Part shown: positions 24,637 to 33,325 of the stretch, one piece after another
How the letters are laid out: each line of letters opens with the position of its first letter
Position numbering within the stretch: the stretch's first letter is position 1
Origin: Sphingomonas paucimobilis NBRC 13935
GTDB taxonomy: Bacteria > Pseudomonadota > Alphaproteobacteria > Sphingomonadales > Sphingomonadaceae
DNA length: 64,000 nucleotides
Reading direction: 5' to 3'
Assembly (NCBI RefSeq): GCF_000739895.2
Contig: NZ_BBJS01000013.1
Coordinates: 40,936-104,935 of the forward strand
Notes under the pieces: generated by a model
Database searches by the model: none
What the model saw: the letters and a program-made list of their open reading frames with translations, nothing else
Told to the model about the DNA's origin: nothing
Translations under genes and position numbers: made by a program

Positions 24637-26481
24637 ATGGAGGAATATTCGCTAGCCGCGCCGTCCCGGGGTGATGATCCGCTCTACGGCGCGGGCGATA
24701 CGCTGGCCCGACAGGTCCGCTTCCTGGAGGCGAACCTGTCCGCGATCCCGGACTATGTCTATGCCTTCGATCGGCGTCGGCGCTTCGCCTACGCCAATCC
24801 GGCCATGCTGGGGCTGTTCGGCCTGACGTCGGAACAGATGCTGGGCAAGTCCTTCGCCGACCTGGACTATCCAGCCGATCTTGCAAGCCTGCTCAACGGC
24901 CATATTGACCAAATCTTCGCGGATGGCACGACGATCGAGAACGAGGTCTTCTACCGCAGCCCGACCGGCCATGCGGCCTACTTCTCCTATGTCTGGGGAC
25001 CGGTGCTGGGGCCGGACGGATCGGTCGAACTGGTGATCGGCGTGTCGCGCGATACCAGCGAGCGGCGCGTGTTCGAGGAGGCCATGCGGACCAGCGAAGC
25101 CCGCCTACGTGCCGTGACCGAACTGGTCGGCATCGGCATCTATGCGTGGGACCCGCGTACAGGCGCGCTCGAATGGGATGACCGGCTGCGCGCCATGTGG
25201 GGCCTGCCACCCGGTACGCCGATCAACGAGGAGATCTTCGAACAGGGGATCCATCCCAACGACCGGGCGCGAGTTCGCGCGGCGATCGCTGCCTGTGTCG
25301 ATCCGGCGGGTGACGGCAGCTATGCGATTGAATATCGCGTGATCGGCCGCGACGACGGCATCCTCCGCCACATCGCGACATCGGGCCGCACCATGTTCGA
25401 GAATGACAGCCCCATCGCCTTCATCGGCGCGGCGATGGACATGACCGCGCAACGCCACGCCGAAGCCGCGATCCGTGCGAGTGAGGCGCGGTTCAGCAGC
25501 TTCGCCGAGCATAGCAGCAACCTGCTGTGGATCGGCGATCCGGCGACCGGCGCCATCCTGTATCGCAGCGCCGCGTTCGAACGGATCTGGGGCGTCCCTC
25601 GCGAGGACGGCGCGCATTTCATCGCGCGATGGCTGGAGGATGTCCATCCGGACGACCGATCCCAGGTCGAACATGCGCTGGCCAGCGTCGGGGCCGGCGA
25701 GGTCACCCAATTCGAATATCGCATCATCCGGCCCGGCGACGGCGCCGTCCGCCGCCTGCGCGACACGAGCTTCCCCATCCTCGACGACCATGGTGCGGTC
25801 ACTTGCATCGGCGGCATCGTCGAGGACATGACGCAGGAGGATGGCGGCCAAGTCTATATCGTCAGCACCAAGCCGCTCGAGGCAAGGCGGCTGGCCGCCC
25901 TTGTTCGCTCGATGGGGTATCGCGCGCGCACCTTCGAGAACGCTTCGGCCTTTCTGGACATTGCCGCCATTCTCGCGCCCGGATGCGTCCTCGTCGATCT
26001 GCGCCGGTGCAAACCGGAGGGGCTCTCGGTCCCCCGCGAATTGAAGGCGCGGGCGATCGCCCTGCCGAGCATAGTGCTGGACGGAACAGGCGGCGACCTG
26101 ATGTCGGCGGTCACTGCGATGAAGGCGGGCGCGACCGACTATATCATCATGGACGACGAAGCCGCGCTGCACGCCGGCTTGTCGAGTGCCATCGCAGAAT
26201 GCCTGGCGGCCGTCCGCCCCGTTTCTCGCGATGAGGCCGCCAGCGCGCGCATCACCCGGCTGACCCCGCGCGAGCGCGAAGTGCTGCTCGGCCTAGTCGA
26301 AGGCGACACCAACAAGATGCTGGGCAAGAAGCTCGGCATCAGCCCGCGCACTGTCGAACTGCACCGCGCGCAGGTCATGAACCGGATGAATGCCGCCAGT
26401 CTGGCCGAGCTGATCCAATTCGCCCTGGCGGCCGGCATCGCTCCGCCCGGCGATGGTCATGCGACAAGGAAGCCTACCTAG
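24637..26481 (+). CDS. PAS-PAS-PAS-receiver-like-LuxR HTH regulator
   Basis: This 614-residue single-polypeptide sensor-regulator has PAS domains at about 35-150, 155-280 and 285-410, then a receiver-like domain (about 415-530) and a LuxR/FixJ HTH ([20 protein letters not shown], then [16 protein letters not shown]). The receiver is degenerate. The acidic pocket after VYIVS is STK rather than DD, and the conserved Lys is missing in DYIIMDDE, although an Asp remains in VLVDLRR. Control is therefore likely by PAS conformational change, not phosphorylation. There is no signal peptide or membrane segment. The start is chosen by GAGGAG nine bases upstream. It is divergent from the Zn-ADH gene, a possible target. 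Confidence 0.85.
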   Translation: MEEYSLAAPSRGDDPLYGAGDTLARQVRFLEANLSAIPDYVYAFDRRRRFAYANPAMLGLFGLTSEQMLGKSFADLDYPADLASLLNGHIDQIFADGTTIENEVFYRSPTGHAAYFSYVWGPVLGPDGSVELVIGVSRDTSERRVFEEAMRTSEARLRAVTELVGIGIYAWDPRTGALEWDDRLRAMWGLPPGTPINEEIFEQGIHPNDRARVRAAIAACVDPAGDGSYAIEYRVIGRDDGILRHIATSGRTMFENDSPIAFIGAAMDMTAQRHAEAAIRASEARFSSFAEHSSNLLWIGDPATGAILYRSAAFERIWGVPREDGAHFIARWLEDVHPDDRSQVEHALASVGAGEVTQFEYRIIRPGDGAVRRLRDTSFPILDDHGAVTCIGGIVEDMTQEDGGQVYIVSTKPLEARRLAALVRSMGYRARTFENASAFLDIAAILAPGCVLVDLRRCKPEGLSVPRELKARAIALPSIVLDGTGGDLMSAVTAMKAGATDYIIMDDEAALHAGLSSAIAECLAAVRPVSRDEAASARITRLTPREREVLLGLVEGDTNKMLGKKLGISPRTVELHRAQVMNRMNAASLAELIQFALAAGIAPPGDGHATRKPT

Positions 26482-26678
26482 GAACGCTACGAGTGCCGAT
26501 CGCCGCGTAAAATGCCCAGAAAGTCTTGGTGGCTGAAGGGGGTGAGCGATGCGCCACACGCATTCCACATTGTCGTCCCGGCCACGCCCCGCACATGATG
26601 AGGCCATGCCGATCCGGTTGAATATCGGTGCGGCAGCGAAGCCGATCCCCCATTCCGCCGCCGCGCAGCAACACGGGC

Positions 26679-26836
26679 AAGCCTCTGTCCCCCGCCTGCT
26701 GGAACACGCGCAGCGCGGCGAACTGACCCCGGCGTCGCTCGCGACGCACCGGTTTTCGCTGGAGGATGGTCCAAAAGGCTATGACATGTTCAAGCACAAG
26801 GAAGATGGTTGCCTACGCGCCGTGTTCATGCCTTGA
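26679..26836 (+). pseudogene. C-terminal remnant of a zinc-dependent alcohol dehydrogenase
   Basis: The reading ends with RGELTPASLATHRFSLED, then GPKGYDMFKHKEDGC and the usual terminal hydrophobic strand. It aligns by eye with the C-terminal 50 residues of the ADH at 23327-24502 ([20 protein letters not shown], then FRDKADGC). Nothing matching the other 340 residues precedes it, so the gene is truncated. It may mark an old duplication or deletion next to the intact gene. Confidence 0.65.
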
Positions 26837-27058
26837 AGAAGGATCTTCTTCTGCCAGCGAAGGAACATTATAAAGGCAATGAAACCTACATAGCTGAACG
26901 GCATGATTCCTATCCCAGTAAATCTGCTTGCTAAGTATTTAATTACCCTAGCGCGCAGTCACCGCCACGGGTGCAATGTGCAATGGTGATTTTTTGGTTT
27001 GTGTCTATGAACGCTGAAAGCAACTAGATTTCTGTAGGCACGTGGCCGGCAACGATTG
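26837..27058. other. AT-richer intergenic stretch without a recognisable gene
   Basis: This stretch between the ADH remnant and the GST gene is clearly lower in G+C than its surroundings (for example around 26920-26950 and 26990-27035). No ORF with a ribosome binding site, tRNA or clear hairpin is seen. It could be a scar of lost DNA. Confidence 0.5.
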
Positions 27059-27676
27059 TCAGTCGACCATCAGCCTGTTCCGCCTCATCACGGTCGCCAA
27101 CCTCGGGTCGCGCCGCATCAGCCGGGCGGCGGCGAACAGCCGTGGTGTGTTCCGGGCGAACCATTCGCGCCGCGGCCGCCAGTCGATCATCACCGCCGCG
27201 TAGCAATCCAGCGCCGATGGCTGCTCGCCCAGTAGGTAGGGGCCGACGACCTGATCCTCCAGCCACTGGTAGAGGCGTTCGCGATAGGCGTTGGTCGCGG
27301 CGACGAGTTCATCCGGTGCGGAGGGCACCCAACGCTCCGGGTAATCGCCATAGGTGAAGGTCGGATAGACGTTCGCCACGATCCAGATCAGCAGGCGCAG
27401 GAAGCGGCGATGCGCGACCGTTCCCGGTGTCGGGACCAGCCCCGGATGTCGATCCGCCAGCCACAGCGCGATCGCGGCGGTTTCGGTCAGCACCTCGCCA
27501 TCGTCTAGCACCAGGGTGGGGACCTGGCGTAGCGGATTGACTGCGACGAGCCTCTCCTGCGCGTCGCCTGGACGATCGAAGTTTTCGACATCGACGAATT
27601 CGTATGGCTCTCCGACCAACGCGAGCATCGCCTCCACGATCGCCGATCCCCAACCCGGTGTGCCGTATAGCTGCAT
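27059..27676 (-). CDS. glutathione S-transferase family protein
   Basis: This 205-residue GST has a thioredoxin-like N-terminal domain (MQLYGTPGWGSAIVEAMLAL, cis-Pro in RQVPTLVLDDG, ESxAI-like LTETAAIALWLAD) and an all-helical C-terminal domain. The catalytic residue is probably Ser/Thr-type near residues 6-11. It would conjugate or reduce electrophiles with glutathione. The start at 27676 is preferred because MQLYG is the usual opening; upstream in-frame ATGs would overlap the regulatory region. It is divergent from the aldo-keto reductase at 27763 across a perfect dyad. Confidence 0.88.
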   Translation of the reverse strand: MQLYGTPGWGSAIVEAMLALVGEPYEFVDVENFDRPGDAQERLVAVNPLRQVPTLVLDDGEVLTETAAIALWLADRHPGLVPTPGTVAHRRFLRLLIWIVANVYPTFTYGDYPERWVPSAPDELVAATNAYRERLYQWLEDQVVGPYLLGEQPSALDCYAAVMIDWRPRREWFARNTPRLFAAARLMRRDPRLATVMRRNRLMVD

Positions 27677-27729
27677 GGTGCCGCGTTCCTTCCTGCCTCC
27701 AACGGCCGAACGCTTCCGAACAGCCCTTG

Positions 27730-27750
27730 GTCCGATCCGCCACATCGGAC
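27730..27750. promoter_or_regulatory. inverted repeat between divergent GST and aldo-keto reductase genes
   Basis: GTCCGA-N9-TCGGAC is perfectly symmetric in the 86-base divergent region, ending 12 bases before the aldo-keto reductase start. It is a candidate operator; no regulator gene is immediately adjacent to this pair, the nearest being LysR at 28590. Confidence 0.4.
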
Positions 27751-27762
27751 GTTGACCACTGC

Positions 27763-28593
27763 ATGAAGACGATCCGCTTTCCCGACGGTACGACCGTCCC
27801 CGCGCTGGGCCAAGGCACCTGGATGATGGCGGAAGACTCCGCCCGCCGATCGGATGAGATCGCCGCGTTGCGCGAGGGACTGTCGCTCGGCCTGACCCTG
27901 ATCGACACCGCCGAGATGTATGCCGATGGCGAGTCCGAACGCCTGGTCGGCGAGGCGATCGCGGGCGTGCGCGACGAGGTGTTCCTCGTCAGCAAGGCCT
28001 ATCCCCAGAATGGCTCGCGCGACCGGTTGCCGCGGGCTTGCGAAGCAAGCCTCGAACGGCTCGGTACCGACCGGCTCGACCTGTACTTGCTGCACTGGCG
28101 CGGCAACGTGCCGCTGGCCGAGACGGTCGAGGCGATGGAGCGACTGGTCGCGGCGGGCAAGATTTTGCGCTGGGGCGTCAGCAATCTCGACACCGATGAC
28201 ATGGCGGAGCTCGTTGCGAGCAGCGGCGAGGGCTGCCAGACTGACCAGATCCTTTACAACTTGACCCGCCGTGGTCCGGAATACGACCTCGTCCCCTGGC
28301 TTGCGCAGCATCGCATGCCGGTCATGGCCTATAGCCCGGTCGAGCAAGGTCGTCTGGTCGCCCATCGCGGCCTTACCCGGATGGCTGCCGAGCGCGATGC
28401 CACGCCCGCACAACTCGCTCTCGCTTGGCTGCTGGCGCGGGACGGCATCCTCCCCATTCCCAAGGCCGGGTCCGTCGCCCATGTGCGCGACAACCGGGCG
28501 GCGCTGGACCTCATACTGTCCGAAGCCGAGCTACGACGCCTCGACGACCTGTTTCCGCAGCCACGCGGCCCCGAGCCGCTCGCGATGCTCTAG
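27763..28593 (+). CDS. aldo/keto reductase
   Basis: This 276-residue NADPH-dependent (beta/alpha)8 reductase has the opening strand pair, catalytic Asp and Tyr in LIDTAEMYADGESE, Lys in FLVSKAYP, and His in YLLHWRG. The C-terminal cofactor motif is IPIPKAGSVAHVRDN. It belongs to the YeaE/plant-type AKR branch and likely reduces aldehydes or ketones for detoxification. The start at 27763 is favoured by the family N-terminus. Its stop codon overlaps that of the convergent LysR gene by four bases. Confidence 0.9.
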   Translation: MKTIRFPDGTTVPALGQGTWMMAEDSARRSDEIAALREGLSLGLTLIDTAEMYADGESERLVGEAIAGVRDEVFLVSKAYPQNGSRDRLPRACEASLERLGTDRLDLYLLHWRGNVPLAETVEAMERLVAAGKILRWGVSNLDTDDMAELVASSGEGCQTDQILYNLTRRGPEYDLVPWLAQHRMPVMAYSPVEQGRLVAHRGLTRMAAERDATPAQLALAWLLARDGILPIPKAGSVAHVRDNRAALDLILSEAELRRLDDLFPQPRGPEPLAML

Positions 28594-29486
28594 CTGCGGA
28601 TGAAGTCGAGGAACGCACGCAGCGGCGGCGGCACGAGGCGGCGGCCGGAATAATAGAGGAACGGGCCGGAGAAGGACTGCCACCAGTCGGGCAGCACCGC
28701 TTCGAGCGTGCCGCTCCCTAACGCCGGCGCGAGCCAGTCCTCGAACAGGTAGATGATCCCTCCGCCCGCCACCGCCACATCGACCAGCAGCTCCACTGCA
28801 CCTGCGACACCGGCGATCAACGGTCCCTGCGGCTCGATCCGTATGACCTCGCCGTCGCGTTCGAACTCCCAAGGGCTGGTGAGCGCACCGCTGCTGAACC
28901 GGCCGCGTAGACAGGCATGGTCGAGGAGGTCGCGTGGATGGTCGGGCCGTCCGCGTGCGTCGAGATAGGCCGGGGCCGCCGCCGTCGCGAAACGCTGGAC
29001 GCGCGGGCCGATCGGCACCGCGATCATGTCCTGCTCCAGCCGCTCGTCATAGCGGATGCCGGCGTCGCAACCCGACGCCACCATGTCGACGAAGCCGTCC
29101 TCGGCGACGATCTCGACCTGAATGTCGGGATAGGCGGCGAGGAAGCCGGGCAGGATCGGCGGCAGCACCAGCCGCGCCGCGCTGACCGGCACGTTGAGCT
29201 TGAGCGTGCCCGCCGGCCGGTCGCGGAACAGGTTCACGACGTCGAGCGCCGCCTTCACCTCGCCCAGCGCGGGCGCCAGCCGCTCGATCAGCCGCGTCCC
29301 CGCCTCGGTCGGCACAACGCTGCGCGTGGTGCGATGGAGCAGCCGGACGCCCAGCCGCGCCTCCAACCGCCGTACCGCTTCGCTGAGCGTCGAGGCGCTC
29401 GACCCGACGGTGCGCGCCGCATCGCGAAACCCGCGTGCCTGCGCGACCGCCAGGAACGCGTTGAGATCGGCAAGGTCCGCCTTCAT
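28590..29486 (-). CDS. LysR-family transcriptional regulator
   Basis: This 298-residue regulator has an N-terminal winged HTH (FRDAARTVGSSASTLSEAVRRLEARLG) and a substrate-binding domain with SGCDAGIRYDERLEQDM, as in the AaeR/CrgA-like subgroup. The start at 29486 gives the standard opening DLADLNAFLAV. It is divergent from the aldo-keto reductase at 29576, with two perfect inverted repeats between them, so it very probably regulates that gene, usually in response to a reactive substrate. Confidence 0.9.
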   Translation of the reverse strand: MKADLADLNAFLAVAQARGFRDAARTVGSSASTLSEAVRRLEARLGVRLLHRTTRSVVPTEAGTRLIERLAPALGEVKAALDVVNLFRDRPAGTLKLNVPVSAARLVLPPILPGFLAAYPDIQVEIVAEDGFVDMVASGCDAGIRYDERLEQDMIAVPIGPRVQRFATAAAPAYLDARGRPDHPRDLLDHACLRGRFSSGALTSPWEFERDGEVIRIEPQGPLIAGVAGAVELLVDVAVAGGGIIYLFEDWLAPALGSGTLEAVLPDWWQSFSGPFLYYSGRRLVPPPLRAFLDFIRS

Positions 29487-29509
29487 CGTTCGGTTTTCCG
29501 TACAGCCCG

Positions 29510-29543
29510 TGCGGATCACTCCGGCTTATCGCCAAGATCCGCA
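29510..29543. promoter_or_regulatory. perfect inverted repeat in LysR/AKR divergent region
   Basis: TGCGGATC (29510-29517) and GATCCGCA (29536-29543) form an eight-base dyad with an 18-base spacer. It is positioned between the divergent starts, so it is a likely LysR recognition region. Confidence 0.5.
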
Positions 29544-29546
29544 AGT

Positions 29547-29575
29547 CGTATCTCGATGTCAGCACAGGAGATACG
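29547..29575. promoter_or_regulatory. inverted repeat enclosing the ribosome binding site of the aldo-keto reductase
   Basis: CGTATCTC (29547-29554) and GAGATACG (29568-29575) are perfectly complementary around 13 bases. The right arm overlaps AGGAG and ends at the base before ATG 29576, so an RNA hairpin would mask the ribosome binding site; alternatively it is a second regulator site. Confidence 0.45.
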
Positions 29576-30439
29576 ATGATGATCGACCAGGCAGGCACCT
29601 ATTTCTTTGCCGGCCGCCACGTGAAGCGGCTCGGCTACGGCGCGATGCAACTCGCAGGACCCGGCGTGTTCGGACCGCCCCGCGACCATGATGCAGCGCT
29701 CGCGGTGCTTCGCACCGCGGTCGAGGCCGGCGTCGACCACATCGACACCAGCGACTTCTACGGCCCGCACGTTACCAACCGGCTGATCCGCGAAGCGCTG
29801 TCTCCCTATCCTGACGACCTGCTGATCGTGACCAAGATCGGCGCACGGCGTGGTGACGATGCGTCCTGGCTGCCCGCATTCGCACCGGACGAACTGACCC
29901 GTGCGGTTGAGGACAATCTAACGAATCTCGGGGTGGAGGCGCTCGATGTGGTCAACCTGCGCTTGATGTTCGACGTCCACGGCCCGGCGGAAGGATCGTT
30001 GGCCGCGCCGCTCAAGGCGGTGGCGGACCTGCAGCGTCAGGGGCTGGTGCGCCATATCGGGCTCAGCAACGTGACGCCGACCCAGTTCGAGGAAGCCCGC
30101 GACATCGCCGCGATCGTCGGCGTCCAGAACCAGTACAACCTTGCGCACCGCGATGACGATCCCTTCATCGATGCGCTGGCGGCGGAAGGCGTGGCCTACG
30201 TCCCCTTCTTCCCGCTGGGTGGCTTCAGCCCGCTCCAGTCGGCGGCGCTCTCCGATGTGGCGGCGCGGCTGAATGTGACGCCGATGCAGGTGGCGCTTGC
30301 CTGGTTGCTTCAGCGGTCGCCCAACATTCTGCTAATACCCGGCACCTCGTCGGTGGCGCACCTTAAGGAGAACCTCGCCGCGGCCTCGCTGACGCTGCCT
30401 GACGACGCCTTGGCCGAGCTTGACGCAATCGGGCGGTGA
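29576..30439 (+). CDS. aldo/keto reductase
   Basis: This 287-residue AKR carries LGYGAMQLAGPGVFGPP, the catalytic Asp/Tyr in HIDTSDFYGPH, Lys in LIVTKIGARR and the C-terminal cofactor element PGTSSVAHLKEN. The His of the tetrad is at NLRLMFDVHG in altered context, as in pyridoxal reductase/YajO-like AKRs. AGGAG precedes the start. It is divergent from its likely LysR regulator and abuts the convergent ArsR gene with no gap. A role in carbonyl detoxification is inferred. Confidence 0.9.
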   Translation: MMIDQAGTYFFAGRHVKRLGYGAMQLAGPGVFGPPRDHDAALAVLRTAVEAGVDHIDTSDFYGPHVTNRLIREALSPYPDDLLIVTKIGARRGDDASWLPAFAPDELTRAVEDNLTNLGVEALDVVNLRLMFDVHGPAEGSLAAPLKAVADLQRQGLVRHIGLSNVTPTQFEEARDIAAIVGVQNQYNLAHRDDDPFIDALAAEGVAYVPFFPLGGFSPLQSAALSDVAARLNVTPMQVALAWLLQRSPNILLIPGTSSVAHLKENLAAASLTLPDDALAELDAIGR

Positions 30440-30778
30440 TCAGGCCGGCCGGTTGGAGAGCACCGCGTCGAGCAGACCGGGAAACCGCTGGTCGAATTCG
30501 GCGCGGCGCAGCGTGTTGATCATTTCACGCCCGGCCTGCGTCGTCTCGATCAGCCCCGCCGCGCGTAGCAGCTTCAGATGGTTGGACAGCGTGCTCTTCG
30601 GAATGGACTCGCACGGCGCGGCATCGGTACAGCTCAGCCGCTCGGTTGCGGCAAGCCGCGCCACCATGGCCAGCCGGTTGGGATCGGCCAGCGCGTGCAG
30701 CGCCAGATCGAGCGGAACGTCCTCCAGCCGGGGGTGAGTAAAGCGGGCCATATAACCGATATAGGGCACCACCTCCAT
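30440..30778 (-). CDS. ArsR-family HTH transcriptional repressor
   Basis: This 112-residue winged-helix regulator has ALADPNRLAMVARLAATE, recognition helix SIPKSTLSNHLKLLRAAGLI and the wing TTQAGREMINTL, the standard ArsR fold. No CxC metal site is present; isolated Cys residues in LSCTDAAPCE could sense thiol or metal stress. The start is either ATG 30778 or ATG 30751. It is divergent from the SDR at 30882, with an AGTTC/GAACT dyad between, so the SDR is the probable target. Confidence 0.87.
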   Translation of the reverse strand: MEVVPYIGYMARFTHPRLEDVPLDLALHALADPNRLAMVARLAATERLSCTDAAPCESIPKSTLSNHLKLLRAAGLIETTQAGREMINTLRRAEFDQRFPGLLDAVLSNRPA

Positions 30779-30784
30779 TTTAAT

Positions 30785-30803
30785 AGTTCGGTATTCTTGA
30801 ACT
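30785..30803. promoter_or_regulatory. candidate ArsR operator
   Basis: AGTTC-N9-GAACT lies seven bases upstream of the ArsR start, in the divergent ArsR/SDR region. Arms are short but perfect, and the position suits autorepression plus SDR control. Confidence 0.4.
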
Positions 30804-30881
30804 GTTGAAGCGTCATCCCATTTACCGCCTGCCGACAGCGCACGACGGCGTATCGCGGGCCAGCATTTTTGGAGAATATCT

Positions 30882-31616
30882 ATGTCGATTCAGGGCAGGA
30901 CAGCGCTCGTCACCGGTGGATCGCGCGGGATCGGCTCGGCCATCGCCAAGCGGCTGGCAGCCGATGGCGCGACCGTGGCGATTACCTATGCCGGCAACAA
31001 GGCCGCTGCCGATGCCACGGTGGCGGCGATCGAGAGCGCGGGCGGCACCGCCTTCGCCTTCCAGGCAAACGCCGCCGATCCGGCATCACAGCGGGCGGGC
31101 GTCGAACAGGCCGCCGCTGCCCTGGGTGGTATCGACATCCTGATCCACAATGCCGGGGTGGCTGAGTTTTCCACCGTCACCGAGGACACCGACGAGACGT
31201 ACGACCGTCAGTTCGGCGTCAACGTGAAGGGCCTGCACGTCGGTACCCGCGCGGCATTGCCACATCTTCGCGACGGCGGCCGGATCATTCTGATTGGCAG
31301 CATCTCGGGCGAAATGGCCTTCCCCGCGACCACGGTCTATAGTGCGACCAAGGCGGCGGTGGCGGCGCTAGCGCGCGGCTGGGCTAAGGACCTCGCCCCA
31401 CGCAACATCTTGGTCAACACCGTGCAGCCGGGGCCGATCGATACCGACATGAACCCGGCCGACAGCGAGTTCGCCGGACAGGTGCTGCAAGCGATCCCGC
31501 TCGGCCGCTATGGCAAAGTCGAGGAGATCGCAGGCGCGGTCGCGTTCCTCGCCGGGCCGGATGCGAGCTACATCACCGGCACGACGCTCAACATTGATGG
31601 CGGTGCAACGGCTTAA
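30882..31616 (+). CDS. short-chain dehydrogenase/reductase
   Basis: This 244-residue classical SDR has TGGSRGIGSAIAKRL, NAG in LIHNAGVAEF, catalytic Ser in LIGSISGE, YSATKAAV and the PGPIDTDM element. It looks like a 3-oxoacyl-ACP reductase-type enzyme of broad specificity (NADPH preferred from the Arg after GGS). It is probably repressed by the divergent ArsR protein. A short hairpin CCACC-TC-GGTGG at 31630-31641 follows the stop and may terminate the transcript. Confidence 0.9.
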   Translation: MSIQGRTALVTGGSRGIGSAIAKRLAADGATVAITYAGNKAAADATVAAIESAGGTAFAFQANAADPASQRAGVEQAAAALGGIDILIHNAGVAEFSTVTEDTDETYDRQFGVNVKGLHVGTRAALPHLRDGGRIILIGSISGEMAFPATTVYSATKAAVAALARGWAKDLAPRNILVNTVQPGPIDTDMNPADSEFAGQVLQAIPLGRYGKVEEIAGAVAFLAGPDASYITGTTLNIDGGATA

Positions 31617-32184
31617 GTCCAATAACCGGCCACCTCGGTGGACGGGACCGTCGATGCTCGGACGAGTATGCCGCGAACGTCTGAACCCGATACTCGCCCG
31701 TCCCACGCAGTGCTGAGCAAGGCCATGAATTTTCGACGCGCGCCGCTGTTGTTGCGATGGCGGGGCGCGTCGAAATCATATTCAAGTCTCCTCACCCGTG
31801 GCATATGAGGACATGCATGGCGTGCGCCTCGTTTACAGGCGATATTGCCTGCAAAAGCCGGTGAGCAAATAAAACCTCGCCCTTGGCTCTTGCCGGTCTG
31901 CGACAAGATGTCGTTCGAAGGAAATTGGCATTGCGTTTGAATTTCTTCGATGTTCCCGAAGTCGTGATCGACTATGTTTACAGATGGTTCACTGGTCTTG
32001 ATCAGGTCAACTGGCAGCTAATGGCGGGACCAGACGTCCGGCCGAGTGAACGTGATCGGCTGGCGCTGGTCGACACCTGCCGAAAGGGTATGTCATTAGC
32101 CTCACGGCGTTCTCGACGAGTGCGGTTAACCAGCATTGCTGATCGTCGGCCATGGGGCGGGAACGATAAAATTGCTTCTACCGA
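31617..32184. other. 568-base gap without a supported gene
   Basis: Apart from two hairpins near 31630 and 31731 the stretch has no ORF with a believable start, ribosome binding site and composition. A TTG-started frame at 31883-32287 runs into the antisense of the alkB-like gene and is not credible. G+C is lower than in the flanks around 31800-32000, consistent with decayed sequence. Confidence 0.5.
31731..31775. repeat. long hairpin in a gene-free stretch
   Basis: TTTCGACGCGC (31731-31741) and GCGCGTCGAAA (31765-31775) are perfectly complementary over 11 bases, with inner pairing CGCC/GGCG. It resembles a palindromic intergenic repeat unit or transcription stop. Copy number elsewhere cannot be judged from this window. 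Confidence 0.5.
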
Positions 32185-32745
32185 TCACCGATGCTCCGCC
32201 AGGCTGCGAAAGGTGATCGACCAGCGCGGATGCTTCATCGGCGCGATGCTGTGCTCCCAGTCGTGGCGGGCGGGTCCGCTCATGTGATAGCCGCCCCGCG
32301 GATCGAGCGGCACGGACACCCGGTCGAAGCCATCGGCGCGCCGACGCCGGAAGCGCATCGTCGCCGGTTCGCCCAAGGAGATGCCGAGGACATGGCCGTA
32401 GATCGGCCGGTCGCGATGCCAGCCGATCCCGGCACCCGGGTCGTAGCGGATGAGCAGCGCCTGGATCAGCGCCTCGGGCGCGAGCCCGGCGAAATTGGCC
32501 GCCCGGTCACGAATGGAGACGAGCCAGTCCGGCATGGGCGGCGCGTCCTTCGGGCGCCCGACCTCGAAGTCGTAGCTCCATCCGAAGGACGTCGTCAGGC
32601 GCTTGCCCGTCCAGCCCTGGAAGCGAAACGGTTCGAGATCGGTCGCGTCGATCCGCTCGATCAGCATGCGTTCCTCATTCGCCGTGATTAGGTTCGCCCG
32701 CGTGGCGAGCCCCGGCAGGAACGGCGCATCGAACAGGTCGAGCAT
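32185..32745 (-). CDS. AlkB-like 2-oxoglutarate/Fe(II)-dependent dioxygenase
   Basis: This 186-residue AlkB family protein has the iron ligands in GWHRDRP (HxD) and the distal His in HSIAPMKHPRWSITFR, which also carries the two 2-oxoglutarate-binding arginines. Substrate-lid sequence such as IRYDPGAGIG is also present. It would demethylate alkylated nucleic acids, or oxidise a related substrate. The ATG at 32745 overlaps the upstream dinB fragment stop (TGATG), and a GTG one codon earlier is possible. The dinB-alkB pairing suggests a DNA-damage operon. Confidence 0.9.
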   Translation of the reverse strand: MLDLFDAPFLPGLATRANLITANEERMLIERIDATDLEPFRFQGWTGKRLTTSFGWSYDFEVGRPKDAPPMPDWLVSIRDRAANFAGLAPEALIQALLIRYDPGAGIGWHRDRPIYGHVLGISLGEPATMRFRRRRADGFDRVSVPLDPRGGYHMSGPARHDWEHSIAPMKHPRWSITFRSLAEHR

Positions 32746-33158
32746 CACGCCACCGCCTCTGCGAAGATCGGCAATTCGGCCGACGCCGCAGCCTTGGCCT
32801 CGACGAAGTTCGATATCGTCACGCGGACCAGCCTTATCCTCTTCGGGGTCGGCAGGACGGACCGGATCAGGTCGGTATAGCGCGCGAACACGTTATGGAT
32901 CTGGCGCGAGACGTCGCGGTACACCTCGAAGCGCGGCGGCACAAAGATCAGGTCGGGACAGCGCCGGAGCGCCGTGACCGAAGGCAAAGCGGAGCGAACG
33001 CCGAACGTGCGCGCCTCGTAGCTGGCCGCCGCTACCACGCCCCGCGCGGCGGCATGTCCGACCGCGACCGGCTTGCCACGCAGCGATGGATCGTCGCGCT
33101 GCTCCACCGACGCGTAGAAGGCGTCCATGTCGACGTGGATGATCTTGCGCACCGCCAT
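32745..33158 (-). pseudogene. dinB: DNA polymerase IV gene with large in-frame internal deletion
   Basis: Residues 1-98 match the start of Y-family polymerase [44 protein letters not shown] and ARYTDLI. The sequence then jumps to a typical polymerase IV C-terminus ([10 protein letters not shown], then LPIF). Intact DinB is about 350-400 residues; this is 137. The missing part includes the second catalytic Asp-Glu pair, thumb and most of the little finger, so no polymerase activity is possible. The junction is near 32864. The frame is kept open, and alkB translation may still depend on it. Confidence 0.85.
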
Positions 33159-33325
33159 GCGTACCCTTTACTGCAAGAGGAACAGGATGTGAACACGCTG
33201 CGCGATAGCGGCGGAAATCCGTCGTTTATCCGACATTTTCCAATCTGGGCGAAATGTGGGACGAATTCCGGGGCGGAGCAGCTTGGGCGACGTCGGCGAC
33301 CGTCATCGGCACATCGGCCGGATGC
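33159..33325. other. short intergenic region upstream of dinB remnant
   Basis: This holds the dinB start region and the HxlR 3' end. No clear LexA-type GTTC/GAAC box of the alphaproteobacterial form GTTC-N7-GTTC was found by eye. Confidence 0.3.

Noticed and set aside
31883..32287. TTG-started 134-residue frame
   Set aside because: Ends antisense to the alkB-like gene, has no ribosome binding site and no protein-like composition.
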